DNA of 64,000 nucleotides from Impatiens glandulifera (GCF_907164915.1 NC_061866.1:21244117-21308116), one strand, 5' to 3'; positions 11,869 through 24,555 are shown, numbered from the stretch's first letter. Notes: generated by a model from the sequence alone, not told the origin. Numbers and translations are program-made.

Positions 11869-12473
11869 TGTTAGTTTCTTTAATCTAAATCTTTAATCCT
11901 TAAGTCTATAATCTATATACTCTATGTCGATAAATTGAGATAAACTGTAATTGCGGAAACATACCTGGATCTTGAATGAAGAACGGTCCATTAAGTGTTC
12001 TTCGTTATTCTCTTCTTCTTGATCTTCTCTAGATTTTAGATCTTCTTGTTCTGAATCTAGACCTAGATCGGAATGTGGATCTTCTTGTTCTATATCTGGA
12101 CCTGGATTGGAATGTCTGATTTGGGTGGGGTTTAAGTCTTCCAATCCTATATCGATAGCCCTTTAGTGTTCCTGAGAGATGAACCTAAAACCTTATTGTT
12201 CGATGAGAGAAACAAAATTAGGTAGGTTATCTATATGGGTTGGGGACCTAGCCATAATATACCCATTTATTATTCGGCCCATCAACGAAATAATAAATGG
12301 TATTTCTGCTTCTACACAAATATGTCCCCACATTTATTATAGATGTCTAAATAAGCCCATAACTTTTATACTTTAATAGATCACTTTAATTGGGTTTTAA
12401 TCTTTATTATGGAACAACTAATATACAATTATTAAATAATATATGTACCCAAATATTGGAAATAATTCCAACA
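11869..12473 (-). repeat. Nested element 3' LTR
   Basis: 605 bp, beginning TGTTAGTTTCTTTAATC and ending AATTCCAACA; matches 17006-17639. Confidence 0.93.
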
Positions 12474-12491
12474 ATCTCCCACTTGGGTCAT
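12474..12491 (-). promoter_or_regulatory. Nested element polypurine tract
   Basis: ATCTCCCACTTGGGTC on the + strand, i.e. GACCCAAGTGGGAGAT beside the 3' LTR. Confidence 0.8.
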
Positions 12492-13544
12492 ATAATATTT
12501 CCTTCAATTGTATATTATAACCTTAAGAGCTCAAAATATTGTTATCATTTCCAAATACATCTATATCAATCTCGTCCATCAATTATATCAACATAGGATT
12601 AAAGCGATTTTTGTTACATTAGTTCGTAACTAAACCCTCAATAGTCACATATGTCAATACAATCAAATGACATAGATTAAACATAGGTGTGTAGTGTAGA
12701 TTAACATGTAGTGTGATCTTTAACATGTCTAATACCAACTGGTCCTCCTTTATTCCTTATAGAGATCAATCTGAATAACTTTATAATCTTGATTTCTTTA
12801 AAAACTAAATCTTTAATTTCTTTAGAAACTGATTCTTTAATGTGCACATAAATTCCAAATTTTATCTATACAAGCATCAAAATACAAACTCCCACTAAAA
12901 CTGTATATCATCTAAATATGCAATATCCATATGAACAATATGTTCATGAAAGACCTCAGATAGCAAATATTTAGAAAACTGGTCCGTAATTTTAGATTTG
13001 TCCAAATATGCTCAATAGATAAGTAAACATTATGAATTCTTTATTTTCCAAATAGTTCGACTTAGTCGAACTCATATTACTCTTAAAGTAAAAGAACTGT
13101 AAATTATTGTCACGTAATATCTTTAGTGGTCTTTCTATATTATTTATAATTTGCGACCCCGTGACAAAATTTTGTAGTCAGATTTTTTAATTGGATGCCA
13201 AAAAACACCTAATAAATTTTGCCATCAACTTGAAATAATTCGAGTGTCTACTTAACACTCTTCCAAAAATTAATTCTTTAAACTAAAATGATGTGGCACG
13301 AATTTTCGACTGTTTTAGTATCCAACAAAATTCGAATCAATATATCAAACGATCTTTATCCGATTCGATTTCACTATATGAGTATGTAATGTTTTGCTCT
13401 TAAAATATCACATTACTTGTTTGGTTGCTTTCTCAATAATCCAAACCAGGATCCTTCAAGTATTTATTCAACATCATAATTATACTTAATTTCTTAATTC
13501 ATACAATCTTGAGCATACATTAGACTCTTGTTTAAGGAGTCTTT

Positions 13545-13634
<90 letters not shown>

Positions 13635-16600
13635 AAGCCTAACATTGAAATACTTATGAGACTAATTTTGTCTCTAAACCTTTTAGAATATCTAACAATT
13701 AACAATTCTTTAGTCCAATTTATTTTCTTTAGGCCTGTAAAGTCTAACCTTAACTAGACAACCCCAAAAGAATTTATTAGTTATTTTAATTGAAACGTAT
13801 TCCATATATAAGTTGTAATTATTTAATTATTCTCTCCAAATAAATTTATTATATGGAGATATGTCCTAAATGTTTGTTTCTAAATAAAGAGTTTCTGAAA
13901 TTGTTGCTTAATTCTTTATCTTTAATTTGAATTGTCATTGTTCACGTCGATGTTTCTTTCACCATCAATTGATTTTTAACAACTAACTCAACCATACATT
14001 AACACACTCACTTTAGATAGTAACACCTAAGTTCCAATCAAATGTGTCTGCGTACTATAGTTAAATTACTCTTAGAACAAACAAAACAAACTTATAATAT
14101 GTATTCTGTTATGCACCACTTTCTTTAGTAATTTTCTTGTAGGTGCAATATCTGCAATATTTACAACCTCATTTCTTTATTATCGTTTAAGGTATTTGCT
14201 AAGTGAACACTATTTATGTTATTTTTTGTTTTAATCTTTTATTTTCTTATACACAATTGATGTGAGTTCATATAAAGACTAAGTCTCCCTTTAGACAACT
14301 ATAATTCACATCAATTAACTTAAGTGTGAATAAGAAAATTCAAATTAGATGCATGATAATACATTAGTGCAATTCTAACTTTAATGCATTTAATTTTGAA
14401 ATAAAATATAACATATATTATGGTGTATTTCTTATGATATCTTTAGTCTAAAAATACCCTTAACAATTTTAACCCTTTTAGATATAATTCTTAAAAATAA
14501 CAATTCAGATACGCCTTAAAACTTTATCATATAAAATGAACTTAAGATGTTGACAAGAAAAATCCGTATAAGTAGAAGTGTTAACTTAATTAGATAACAA
14601 AACAAATGAACAACCATACTCACAAATTTTTAATAATCACGTAAATTCAAAATACTAGTACGTCTCATCATAAGATACCAAACGCAACATTAATATTTAA
14701 GTCTTTGGACATTAAATATTAACTTGCAAACGGTACTCTTTTGTAGTAATTAAATATTAACAATAAGTCATGTCAAACAATTGGTTATCTTTGGATAGTC
14801 CAATTATTCACATGGCACACCGAATAAGTGTTACATATTTATTATCACATGTGCATAACGTTATTTTGACCAATTATTTATCTTCTTTTGAGCCGATTAA
14901 ATAACCGCATGAATTACATATACACTACCTTCTTAATTTATAAAACATATTAACCTACACAAGAGAGCTTACTTTGGTAGGATGTTGCTTCAATTAATTG
15001 ATTTAATAAATTAATAACTTATGTACATACTTTAAGTGTGTAACTCGACCAATTATTAAACTTTCTTTTGTCCGATTAATAATCGCATAGTTACAAACAC
15101 AACTGTCTTAATCTTATAAAACAAATATATTCTATAAATTAATAATTTGTACATTATTTAAATTTGCAATCCGACAAATTATTAACCTTCCTTTGGGCCG
15201 ATTAACAACCGCATAATTACAAATTTAATTGGGCCTAAAATTGTACCAAATTTTGAATGTGTTATTAATACCGAAAATCTGAATGTTGTTTTATGTATCA
15301 AAATTGCATAAATTCCATATGTGTTACACAAAATAAATAATTGTGATTTTACTAATCACTCAATTATTTCTTAATATCAATCAACACAATATATACATAA
15401 AGACCGAAATATGTATTTATATTGGGTGTAATATAACATGATTATTATTCATCCAAATATAATAATAATAATAAATAATTAAATAATCAATTACATAGAT
15501 TACCTAAAATTCTAAATTTATCAATTATTAGGTTAATTAATTTCCTTAATTCTTGATAAATAACTTAATTCTTGATAAATAATAAGTTATTGATATTTAT
15601 TTATTCTTTAACGGTAAATTATTATTATTAATAAAATAATAATCTCTTTATTTTCTTTTTCTTTATTCTTATCTTTTCTTAATTTCTGAATATATTTATA
15701 TAAATTGACTTTTTCTTAATTTCTGAATATATTCCATACATGTATGTATTCATCCGTTTTTATACTAATTCATTAAATATATTACAAATCATAACCTATA
15801 TAATAGGTATATATTAAAATTCTAGAATTTTATTTATTCTTAATTGTATATAAATGTATTAATACATTAACAATTATTATTTCAGGAATAAATATTACCT
15901 CAATTTTAACTAATTAAAATAAGATTATTATTATTTTAATTCTTTAAATTAATTATAGTAATTAACTATTATTCTAAAATTCAAATTTTCTTAATTAATT
16001 CTCTTAATTAATTCGGTTATAATTATTATTAAATTCATACTCAATATATATATATATATAACCGAAATATATATAATATATTAATTAATATCTCCTTAAT
16101 TATCTAATTAATAATAAAAATATATTAATTTGACCAATTCTTTAAAAATGTTTCGACTTCTTTACCATAAATTCTCTATAATTAATTAATTTCTTAATTA
16201 ATAATAATTAGTTATTATTCTAAAATCTGAATTCTCAAATAATTATAATTGCTTAACTATATAATTAATTATAATTCTCTCATTAATTTATAAATTATTA
16301 ATTATAAATAGATTATATATAAAGGTTTTCATTTAATCCATATCCATGTTAATGTTATTGAGTAATATAAAAAAAATGTATACATTTATATATTAAGTAA
16401 TTCATTAAATATATTACAAATCATAACTTATAATATAGGTATATATTAAAATTTTAGAATTTTACTTTATTCTATATAAATGTATTAATACATTAACAAT
16501 TATTTCAGGAATAAATATATACATTATATATATAATGTGTTCATGTATATATAACATATAATATTTAGTAAAGGTTGTTTTTAAACTTTTCATCTTCCTC

Positions 16601-16990
16601 ATGCTTTAACAAATATTCTTTAACAAATCCTTTTCATTATTTTTGATATCTTTCTTTATATCATATGCATCAGTTCTTTATTTTCACTTCTTTATCTTTC
16701 TAATTAATTAGATATTCATATATTATATCTAATTAGAGAATATGTTCATCAGAATTAATATCTAAAATTATTTAGATACTTGATGTCTTTTCTTTATTTT
16801 AATCTAATCCAAAAATTTAGAACAATATATACATCAAATATTGTTATTACTATTCATTAATTCATTCTATCATTATCTGTTCTAGCTAAATTAGATCAAG
16901 AATATATATATATATATATATAAAACAAATGTCTGCTCATATTCTAAAAAAAATCTTATAAACTTAAATCTCAATAGATCGACATAGGGA
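12492..16990 (-). other. Interior of the nested element, no coding capacity seen
   Basis: About 4.5 kb, strongly AT-rich, with no frame that matches gag or pol in any visible stretch. A few codons near 12960-13000 hint at RNase H-like decay but are not convincing. Confidence 0.6.
13548..13630. repeat. (TA)n microsatellite
   Basis: About 82 bases of pure TA inside the nested element. Confidence 0.95.
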
Positions 16991-16991
16991 G

Positions 16992-17003
16992 GCTCTGATA
17001 CCA
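16992..17003 (-). promoter_or_regulatory. Nested element primer-binding site (initiator-Met tRNA)
   Basis: GCTCTGATACCA, the complement of TGGTATCAGAGC, two bases from the LTR. Confidence 0.9.
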
Positions 17004-17005
17004 CT

Positions 17006-17639
17006 TGTTAGTTTTTTTAATCTAAATCTTTAATCCTTAAGTCTATAATCTATATACTCTATGTCGATAAATTGAGATAAACTGTAATTGCGGAAACATA
17101 CCTGGATCTTGAATGAAGAACGGTCCATTAAGTGTTCTTCGTTATTCTCTTCTTCTTAATCTTCTCTAGATCTTAGATCTTCTTGTTCTGACACTGGACC
17201 TAGATCGGAATATGGATCTTTTTGTTCTATATCTGGACCTGGATTGGAATGTCTGATGTGGGTTCGGAATGTGGATCTTCTTGTTCTATATCTGGACCTG
17301 GATTGGAATGTCTGATGTGGGTATAGCCCTTTAGTGTTCTTGAGAGATGGACCTTATTGTTCGATGAGAGAAACAAAATTAGGTAGACTATTTATATGGG
17401 TTGGGACATAGCCCTAATATACCCATTTATTATTCGGCACATCAACGAAATAATAAATGGTATTTCTGCTTCTACACAAATATGTCCCCGTATTTATTAT
17501 AGATGTTTAAATAAGCCCATAACTTTTATACTTTAATATAATAGATCACTTTAATTGTGCTTTAATCTTTATTATGGTAACAATTAATATACAATTATTA
17601 AATAATATATGTACCCAAATATTGGAAATAATTCCAACA
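17006..17639 (-). repeat. Nested element 5' LTR
   Basis: 634 bp. It is longer than its partner mainly because a ~50-bp unit containing TATATCTGGACCTGGATTGG is tandemly duplicated (about 17222-17325). Confidence 0.92.
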
Positions 17640-17644
17640 AACCG

Positions 17645-18837
17645 ACCTTCTTTCCTTTAGCTATCACCAAAGACCCCTTAGTGAGTTTCCATTTTCCTTC
17701 ACCAAAGTAACTATGATAGCCCTCATCATCAAGAATATCAGTAGAGATCAAATTCATCCGAATATCGAGAACATGTCGAACATTCTTCAAAAGTAGCTTG
17801 CACGAAGTGTTAGTATCCAAACATACATCTCATTTTCTATCAATCTTACACGTAACATGGTTTCCCAACGTCACTGAACCAAACTGTCCACTAGTGTAAG
17901 AAGCAATTATATCACAACGATTGGTGACATGATAAGAAGCACCTGAGTCTTCCACCCATTGTGTATCTTGAGAAACAAGGTTGATACTATCATTGTCGTA
18001 AACAATATTGATGTCGTTACCACCCACATCTGCAACCTTACTACTTCCATCTTGCTTATTCTCCTTTTGTTCCCGCTTCAAAGATCTGCACTGATACTTT
18101 TTGTATCCTGGCTTGCCACAATGATAACATGTAATCTCTTTTCTAGAGCTGGATGTTCCCCGTGACCTGTCTGAAATGCCACTGCGATTCTTTGGAGTTT
18201 TACTTTTACTTCTACCTCTTTTTTCAGTCACGAACACCTGACTTGGAGTCGAGTGGCCCTGTTCTTTTCTTCTAGCCTCTTCATTCAACACACTCTCTTT
18301 CATCATTTTCAAAGTGAGCTTACCTTGTGGAACAGAATTGGTAGTTGAAACCACAAGTGTCTCCCAACTATCAGGCAGGGAATTAATCAAACACATAGCA
18401 TGAAGCTCATCATCAAATTTCATTCCTATCGCAGCCAACTCATTTAGAATCCCCTGAAAAGCATTTAGATGCTCAGATATAGAAGACTCATCTTGATATT
18501 TAAACGAGCAAAGCTTCCTAAATAGAAATACTCTGTTTTAAGTGTTGTTCTTCTCATACAGTTCACTCAAAATAGTCCACACTTTATAAACATTAACTTC
18601 AGTAGCCACATGTTGATACACACTGTTGTCAACCCATTGCCTGATTTTACCAACTGTCTTTCTGTTCAGTTTCTTCCAATCTGCATCTGTCATAGCCTCT
18701 GGTTTGCCTTTATCACCCAAAATAGTGTCTTCATAATTATAATTACACAATAAGTCCTCCATCCGTGACTTCCAAATTGTGTAATTGGTATATGTGAGTT
18801 TGATCATCGTGCCATTACTGCTCAACGATTCTTCCAT
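17645..18837 (-). pseudogene. Copia gag and protease part (element 1)
   Basis: Gag starts at MEESLSSNGTMIKLT (18837), which I prefer to the upstream ATG because that one overlaps the primer-site region. YTIWKSRMEDLL and HVATEVNVYKVWTILSELYE mark the UBN2-type Gag region. After a stop at 18538 the reading resumes with DELHAMCLINSLPDSWETLV. The zinc knuckle is CYHCGKPGYKKYQC: its histidine is replaced by tyrosine, so metal binding is doubtful. The aspartic protease follows with VEDSGASYHVT and VRHVLDIRMNLIS. The frame runs into the nested element's LTR at 17644, so gag-protease is physically cut off from pol. Confidence 0.88.
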
Positions 18838-18872
18838 TTGAATTATACAAGAATCACCACCAAACGAACTCA

Positions 18873-18884
18873 GCTCTGATACCA
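18873..18884 (-). promoter_or_regulatory. Element 1 primer-binding site (initiator-Met tRNA)
   Basis: Complement of TGGTATCAGAGC, two bases inside the 5' LTR. Confidence 0.9.
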
Positions 18885-18886
18885 CT

Positions 18887-19215
18887 TGTTGTAGAAATCG
18901 AATAATAGCACCTGTTTAGCAATTCAAAAATAAACAAGCTACAACAAGGCCTAACAATTATTTTTCCCTTTTGTGTAATCAAATAGGCAGTCAAAACAAT
19001 TGAGCATCAAACAATCAAACAATCAAAGAAATAGAGAGCAGGACACCAAGATTTTACGTGGAAAACCCAAATTAGGTAAAAATCACGGGACACTTCGGCC
19101 ACTTAAATCATCCACTATATCAAATGGGTATACAATGTATTTCAATACAAGCCTAAAGGTAATCTAACAAAAGTTATCAATTGACCTCATCCTAACTTGT
19201 CATTCACATATATTA
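18887..19215 (-). repeat. Element 1 5' LTR, truncated
   Basis: Matches the first ~320 bp of the 8525 LTR, then stops at ATTAT where the other copy continues. A primer-site palindrome follows directly. Confidence 0.85.
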
Positions 19216-19239
19216 TGGTATCAGAGCTCTGATACCACT

Positions 19240-19440
19240 TGTTGGAGAAATAGAATAATAGCACATGTTTAGCAATCTAGAAATAGACAAGCTACAACAA
19301 AGGCCTAACAATTCTTTTTCCCCTTTCGAATAATCAAATAGGAAGCCAATTCAATTGAGCATCAAACAATCAAACAATCAAAGAAACAGAGAGTAAGACA
19401 CCAAGATTTTAAAACGGAATACTTTGAAAATAAAATAAAC
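19240..19440 (-). mobile_element. Second truncated LTR fragment of the element 1 family
   Basis: Begins TGTTGGAGAAATAGAATAATAG and follows the LTR of element 1 with substitutions (GCACATGTTTAGCAAT, CAAGCTACAACAA, ATTGAGCATCAAACAATC) for about 180 bp, then breaks off. It is preceded by its own primer-site complement (19226-19237). Confidence 0.8.
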
Positions 19441-19462
19441 ATTGTCCAAAAAATAAATCGAA

Positions 19463-21543
19463 ATCGTTTTTGATGTAGGTGTATCGAAAACAAATTATAT
19501 TAGACTAAGTCTTAATGAGGTTCATTAGACTAATTCACCATTAGATGCATAGAGTTAAACGTACAGTCTAACAGACATAGTTAGACACGCAGTCTAACGG
19601 ATGAGTAGTTAGACGTGCAGTCTAACAGATGCGTAGTTAGACGTGCAGTCTAACGGATGCGTAGTTAGACGTGCAGTCTAACGGATGCGTAGTTAGACGT
19701 GCAGTCTAACGGATGCGTAGTTAGACGTGCAGTCTAACGGATGCGTAGTTAGACGTTCAGTCTAACGGATGCGTAGTTAGACGTGCAGTCTAACGGATGC
19801 GTAGTTAGACGTGCAGTCTAACGGATGCGTAGTTAGACGTGCAGTCTAACGGATGCGTAGTTAGACGTGCAGTCTAACGGATGCGTAGTTAGACGTGCAG
19901 TCTAACGGATGCGTAGTTAGACGTGCAGTCTAACGGATGCGTAGTTAGACGTGCAGTCTAACGGATGCGTAGTTAGACGTGCAACTAACGGATGCATATT
20001 TAGACGTGCAGTTCACTCTTTCAGAGTAGTCTGAAGGGATGCGTAGTTTAACTAGTCGTCTAACAGTTACGTAGTTAGACGTGTAGTCTAATAGACGTAG
20101 TTAGACGTGCAATCTAACAGATACGTAGTTAGACGTGCAGTCTAACAGATATGTAGTTAAACATGTAGTCTAATAGATACGTAGTTAGACGTGCAATCTA
20201 ACAGGCGTATTTAGACGTGCAGTCTAACGGATGCGTAGTTAGACGTGCAACTAACGGATGCATATTTAGACGTGCAGTTCACTCTTTCAGAGTAGTCTGA
20301 AGGGATGCGTAGTTTAACTAGTCGTCTAACAGTTACGTAGTTAGACGTGTAGTCTAATAGACGTAGTTAGACGTGCAATCTAACAGATACGTAGTTAGAC
20401 GTGCAGTCTAACAGATATGTAGTTAAACATGTAGTCTAATAGATACGTAGTTAGACGTGCAATCTAACAGGCGTATTTAGACGTGCAGTCTAACGGATAC
20501 GTAATTAGACGTGTAGTCTAACGGACGTGTAGTTAGACGTGTAGTCTAACTCCTTCAGATTAGTTTTGAAGGGAACCGTAATTAGGCGTGGCGTCTAATC
20601 CCATTATACCAGGTGGTCTAATGGATCCTGCTATTAGACGTGGGCGTCTAATTTCATTAGACGAGGTCGTCTAAGTGAAATACGTCAATGCCATGCTTAA
20701 GTAGCTTTTTGAAGCTAGCACACGTCTACCCACGATCAACTAGTTGTATGCTACTCCTGCTCCAGTTTTCAGTACGACAACCAGTTGCAACCAATTGATT
20801 AATATCACGTAAGAAAATATTCTTCCCACTACTTGTTTCTTGTAGAAATATCCTAGAATAATATTTGGCGCACTACCAGATTGGTATGGCCACGATCCTG
20901 GTGCTCAGAGTCTGCTGTGTACTATGTAGGCGTTTCAATGGAAGCTCGCCACATATAACTATGGAAGATTCGACCGTTGGTACCTGTTCCTTATTTAAAG
21001 ATCTTTAAAGACAACGGAAGAACTGTTGGAATTACAAATTAATCGATCTATCGATACTCAGAGAATCATATGCAAACAAAAAACTGATATACGAAAGAGT
21101 TGCTTTCTTGTTTTACTGTGTGTTTATTAAGAGAAAGTTAGAATAAGAGTATTGTGTTAGTTGAGTGATATACTTCATTATATTGTAAATTGAACAGAGT
21201 CTGTTTTGTTCAACGGTGAGCTAATCGTGCAACTGTATTTGATTCTAAGAAACGTATAGTGAATCCTTCAAGTGGTTGGAAGAAGGGGTAACGTAAGAGA
21301 GTTTGCTCCGAACATCCATAAACAAACTGTTGTGTCATTTACATTCTGTCATCTTCTTATTCTTTGGTTCTTAGCTTCAAACCTGAGCAAATATTTCCGC
21401 ACTTGAATCGTTCAAGAGTTTTCAAGGGTTTGTATAGAATAGAAAGTGATTTAAATCTCTAACAAGATTTCTATCAAACCATTTTTTCGAAGCCGTTATC
21501 AATAGCCAGACCCCCGTCTCTATCGATTACGCCGATCCTATCA
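19463..21543 (+). repeat. Element A 5' LTR (5'-truncated)
   Basis: Aligns with the 3' LTR at 43089 from ATCGTTTTTGxTGxAGGTG onward; the first ~100 bp are missing. It ends GATCCTATCA before the primer site and is largely made of the TTAGAC minisatellite. Confidence 0.85.
19556..20560 (+). repeat. 28-bp TTAGAC minisatellite in the element A 5' LTR
   Basis: Head-to-tail units of 28 bp, each built from TTAGACGTGCAGTCTAAC plus GGATGCGTAG. About 13 units between 19608 and 19980 are nearly identical; outer units diverge. Each unit holds the inverted repeat TTAGAC...GTCTAA. A 266-bp higher-order duplication (19981-20246 and 20247-20512) overlies it. Confidence 0.95.
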
Positions 21544-21545
21544 AT

Positions 21546-21557
21546 TGTTATCAGAGC
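21546..21557 (+). promoter_or_regulatory. Element A primer-binding site, mutated
   Basis: TGTTATCAGAGC: one G-to-T change from the initiator-Met complement TGGTATCAGAGC. Confidence 0.8.
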
Positions 21558-21589
21558 CCTACTTCTATTCTCATGCATCAAGAACCTGA

Positions 21590-22752
21590 ATCATGTTTAT
21601 CATTAACGAGATCCCCATTCTGTGAAGGGACAACTGTGAATATTGGATGATGAGAATGCAAGTTCACTTGGCTACTCTTGATTGTGATATGTGGAGCGTT
21701 ATTATCGATGGCCCCATAAAGATTTCGAAGCCAAGATGTGAGTGGACTACCGAAGATAAGATGACCAACAACCTGGACAATGTGGCCAAAAATATTCGGT
21801 ATCAATCGATCAACATGAACATATATTACGAGATCAGGTCTTGTTCCTCTTCTAAAGAAATATGGTCGAAATGTTCAAGCCAAGAAGGACTAGAAATTCT
21901 TCATGTGTGTTGAAAACAAATCCAAATGGGCCGACAACAATTCAGAGGATTCTATTGCTAAAAAAGAGACTGAAACTGTAACATGCTTGATGGCAGACGA
22001 TCAATCCAAGGTAAATGATATTTCTACACCAGAATTTACCAACGAAGAGTTAATTACTGCACTTAATGAAATGGTTATTGAGTACAATAAGTTATGAGAC
22101 TCATTTTACGAAATGAAAGTAAATTTATGTGGCCAATATTTCTTCTTCACATAAAACATCTGAAACAAATGTTTTTGAAAAGAAAGTAGTAGAGATCTCA
22201 TCCGAGAATGAGATTCTCAAGGAACAGATTCAAACTTTTTTCTCTGAAAATAAATGGTTAAACTATGTTGTAAGTGCTTGGACAAGGTCTGGAGAAGCTG
22301 TCAAACATCAGATTCGTCTGTTGAAACCTGTTGGATCTAGATCCGGTTTAAGATTTGATGGCAATGACCCAAACCAGTCCTGCAAAGTGTCAAACTCAAC
22401 AAACGACAAGTTTAAGCCTATAAACTTTGTCAAAGAGAGTTTAACTAACTGTGAATCTGATCCAATTCATGATGAATTAGCTTGGAAGAATAAAATAACT
22501 TATGTTCCGTCGACTGTTAACTAGCTGAAAAATAAGTTAGAAGTAGCTAGCAAGTCTGGAAATCTAAAACTTGGCAAGAAGTAAAAAGTTTCTAAAAGAA
22601 AATCGTCTTCAAAGACTAAGGGATCAGTGGCTAGCAGGAAGGCGTCTGCTAAGTCAAAATCATACGCATTAATTACTGCACAAATTGAGAAATCCATCAG
22701 AATAACTCAAATATGGATTCCTAAGGGACTGATTGACCGAGGACCCAATTGA
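21590..22752 (+). pseudogene. Element A gag remnant
   Basis: Aligns with the intact gag at 58748-60544. LATLDCDMWSVIIDGPIKI and EWTTEDKMTNNLDN match its N-terminal third. The segment around 21890 jumps straight to the later TVTCLMADDQ region, so the middle, including the zinc knuckle, is deleted. The coiled-coil stretch VFEKKVVEISSENEILKEQI and the terminal IWIPKGLIDRGPN (ending at 22752) remain. Several stops interrupt it. Confidence 0.88.
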
Positions 22753-22789
22753 ATGTGGGTACCAAAGATTGTAAATATTGTTTTGTTTA

Positions 22790-23909
22790 AGTACAAGTGA
22801 ATGATTGTCTCGAGGAATCTGTATGGTATCTGGATAGCAACTGTTCCAGGCATATGACAGGAAACATACGGCTTCTCACTAATATAGCAGATTGTTCTAG
22901 ACTTAAGATCACTTTTGGTGACAACAAGAAGGGTAAGACCATGGGTAAGGGTAAGATTATCCATGGTAATCTAACCATTAATGATGTGTTACTCGTTGAC
23001 AATCTGTGCTAAAACCTGATCAGTATTAGTCAGCTATGTGATAATGGTCTATCAGTTGATTTTCAAACTCATGCATGTCTAGTTAAGGATCAACATGGTA
23101 ATACTTTATTAACCGGTAGTAGAGTAGGAAACTCATATAAAATGAATTGGCAAAAAGAGTCATCTGATCCTATGTGCATGATTGCCAAAAATGACCAGAA
23201 ATGGTTATGGCATAAAAGATTAAACCATCTAAATTTTAAAACCATCAACAACATTTTTTCAAGAAACTTAGTTATTGGTTTACCTAAACTTCAGTTTCCT
23301 AAGGACAAGGTGTGTCATGCTTGCTAGTTAGGCAAACATGGCAGATCATCGTTCAAAAGTAAAGGGAAATCTTAATCCAGCCGCTGCTTAGAATTGTTAC
23401 ACATGGATCTGTTTGGTCCAATTTCTGTAAAGAGCTTAGGAGGAATGAGATTCGCCTTAATTGTTATTGATGATTTTTCGCAATTTACATGGGTAGCATT
23501 TTTACCATCAAAGGATAAAACTACTGAAAACTTGATTAGAATATTTAAAAGAATTCAGAATCAGAAATATTTGAATATTGTTTGCATTAAAAGTGACCAG
23601 AGAACTGAGTTCACTAACAGATATCTATCATCTAATCTCGAGGAGTCTGGGATTAGGCACGAGTTGTCTATTGCTAGAACTCCGAAGTAGAATGGCATTG
23701 TTGAGAGAAGAGTGAGGACTCTGAAGGAAGCAGCGAGATCCATGCTAGCTGAATCAGACGTACCTCAGAGGTTCTGGGCAGAAGCCATAAACACAACTTG
23801 TTACACACAAAATCGGTCAATAATCAACAAACGTTTTGATAAAACTCCATACGAACTGTATTGCAGGAGAATTCCCACAGTTTCATACTTCAAAGTATTT
23901 GGGTGTAAA
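22790..23909 (+). pseudogene. Element A pol, protease to integrase part
   Basis: Protease: WYLDSNCSRHMTGN (DSNCS where DSGCS is usual). GAG-pre-integrase: WLWHKRLNHLNFKTI. Integrase: LHMDLFGPISV, IKSDQRTEFTN and NGIVERRV carry the D, D and E positions. Stops break it, including one at 23688 replacing Gln in the PKQNG motif. It ends at CKCF where element C inserted, and resumes at 37428. Confidence 0.9.
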
Positions 23910-24555
23910 TGTTTTGTTAGATAAAATTAGACCGGTTAATAGAACTTAACACATATAAACTTCCTATGAAGGAACAGACAAAGAACCAGACCGGTCAAAC
24001 CAATAAACCGGTTAAGAAGCTCAACCGGTCAAACACCTAAACTGACCAGAAACATGACCGCACAAAGAAGGCAAGATCGGTCAAAATTAAACCCCTGATT
24101 AAACACCAGACAGTCGGTCATTTAGAAGCCAAAGGAATAACCGGAAGCCATCTGGTTAAGACAAACAACCGACCAGACCGGAAGCCATCCGGTTAAGACA
24201 AATAACCGATCAGCATAAGAAGATACTTCGGGTATCTGTTGAGAATGATACCAAAGGAAAAGACTGAACATTTCCATATTCATACAAGTCTGAGGAAAGT
24301 CTGCAGGCTGCAGAAAACCGTCCTACAGGATCTTTCCACTTCAGGATAAATTAGAAAGGCAATCTTTCAAGTACAGACAACTGTCCAACCGACAGTTACC
24401 ACATTGAGTAAAAGAAAAACCTAGCCGGTTTGACCTACATACTGGAAGAACAGACCACCAGGTCTGAAAAGTTGACCGCCAGGTCTGAATCACTGAACCT
24501 CTGCTCAACCAATCAAATTCAAGGAAATGAAATGTGACCGTTGGCACATTTCATC

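Larger units (their letters stand above)
11869..17639 (-). mobile_element. Coding-empty LTR element nested in element 1 (LARD-like or fully decayed)
   Basis: LTRs of 605 and 634 bp flank a 4.5-kb AT-rich interior without a usable frame. Both LTR outer edges are TG/CA, and the insertion is bracketed by the perfect 5-bp duplication AACCG (11864-11868, 17640-17644). A primer-site complement (GCTCTGATACCA) adjoins the right LTR and a polypurine tract adjoins the left one, giving reverse orientation. It split element 1 between protease and integrase. Confidence 0.92.
8525..19215 (-). mobile_element. Copia LTR retrotransposon, TNT1/Tork-like (element 1), split by a nested element
   Basis: Reverse-strand element. 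In coding order it has a truncated 5' LTR (18887-19215), an initiator-Met primer site, gag-protease, integrase, reverse transcriptase-RNase H, polypurine tract and 3' LTR (8525-9074). The order integrase before reverse transcriptase defines Copia. The 550-bp LTR and the protease motif VEDSGASYHVT resemble TNT1/Tork elements; lineage is from memory of family traits. The coding part is decayed and is interrupted at the protease-integrase junction by the element at 11869-17639. The right LTR is cut short, so its target duplication cannot be checked. Confidence 0.9.

Noticed and set aside
19608..20512. 28-bp direct repeats resembling a CRISPR array
   Set aside because: Units are contiguous with no unique spacers, the DNA is plant, and the array lies inside an LTR.
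22707..23002. Reverse frames opposite element A protease
   Set aside because: Shadows of the forward protease reading, which has clear motifs.
24341..24547. Reverse frame repeated in the LTRs (also at 36589-36795)
   Set aside because: It recurs only because the LTRs are repeated, has no domain, and opposes the LTR transcript.
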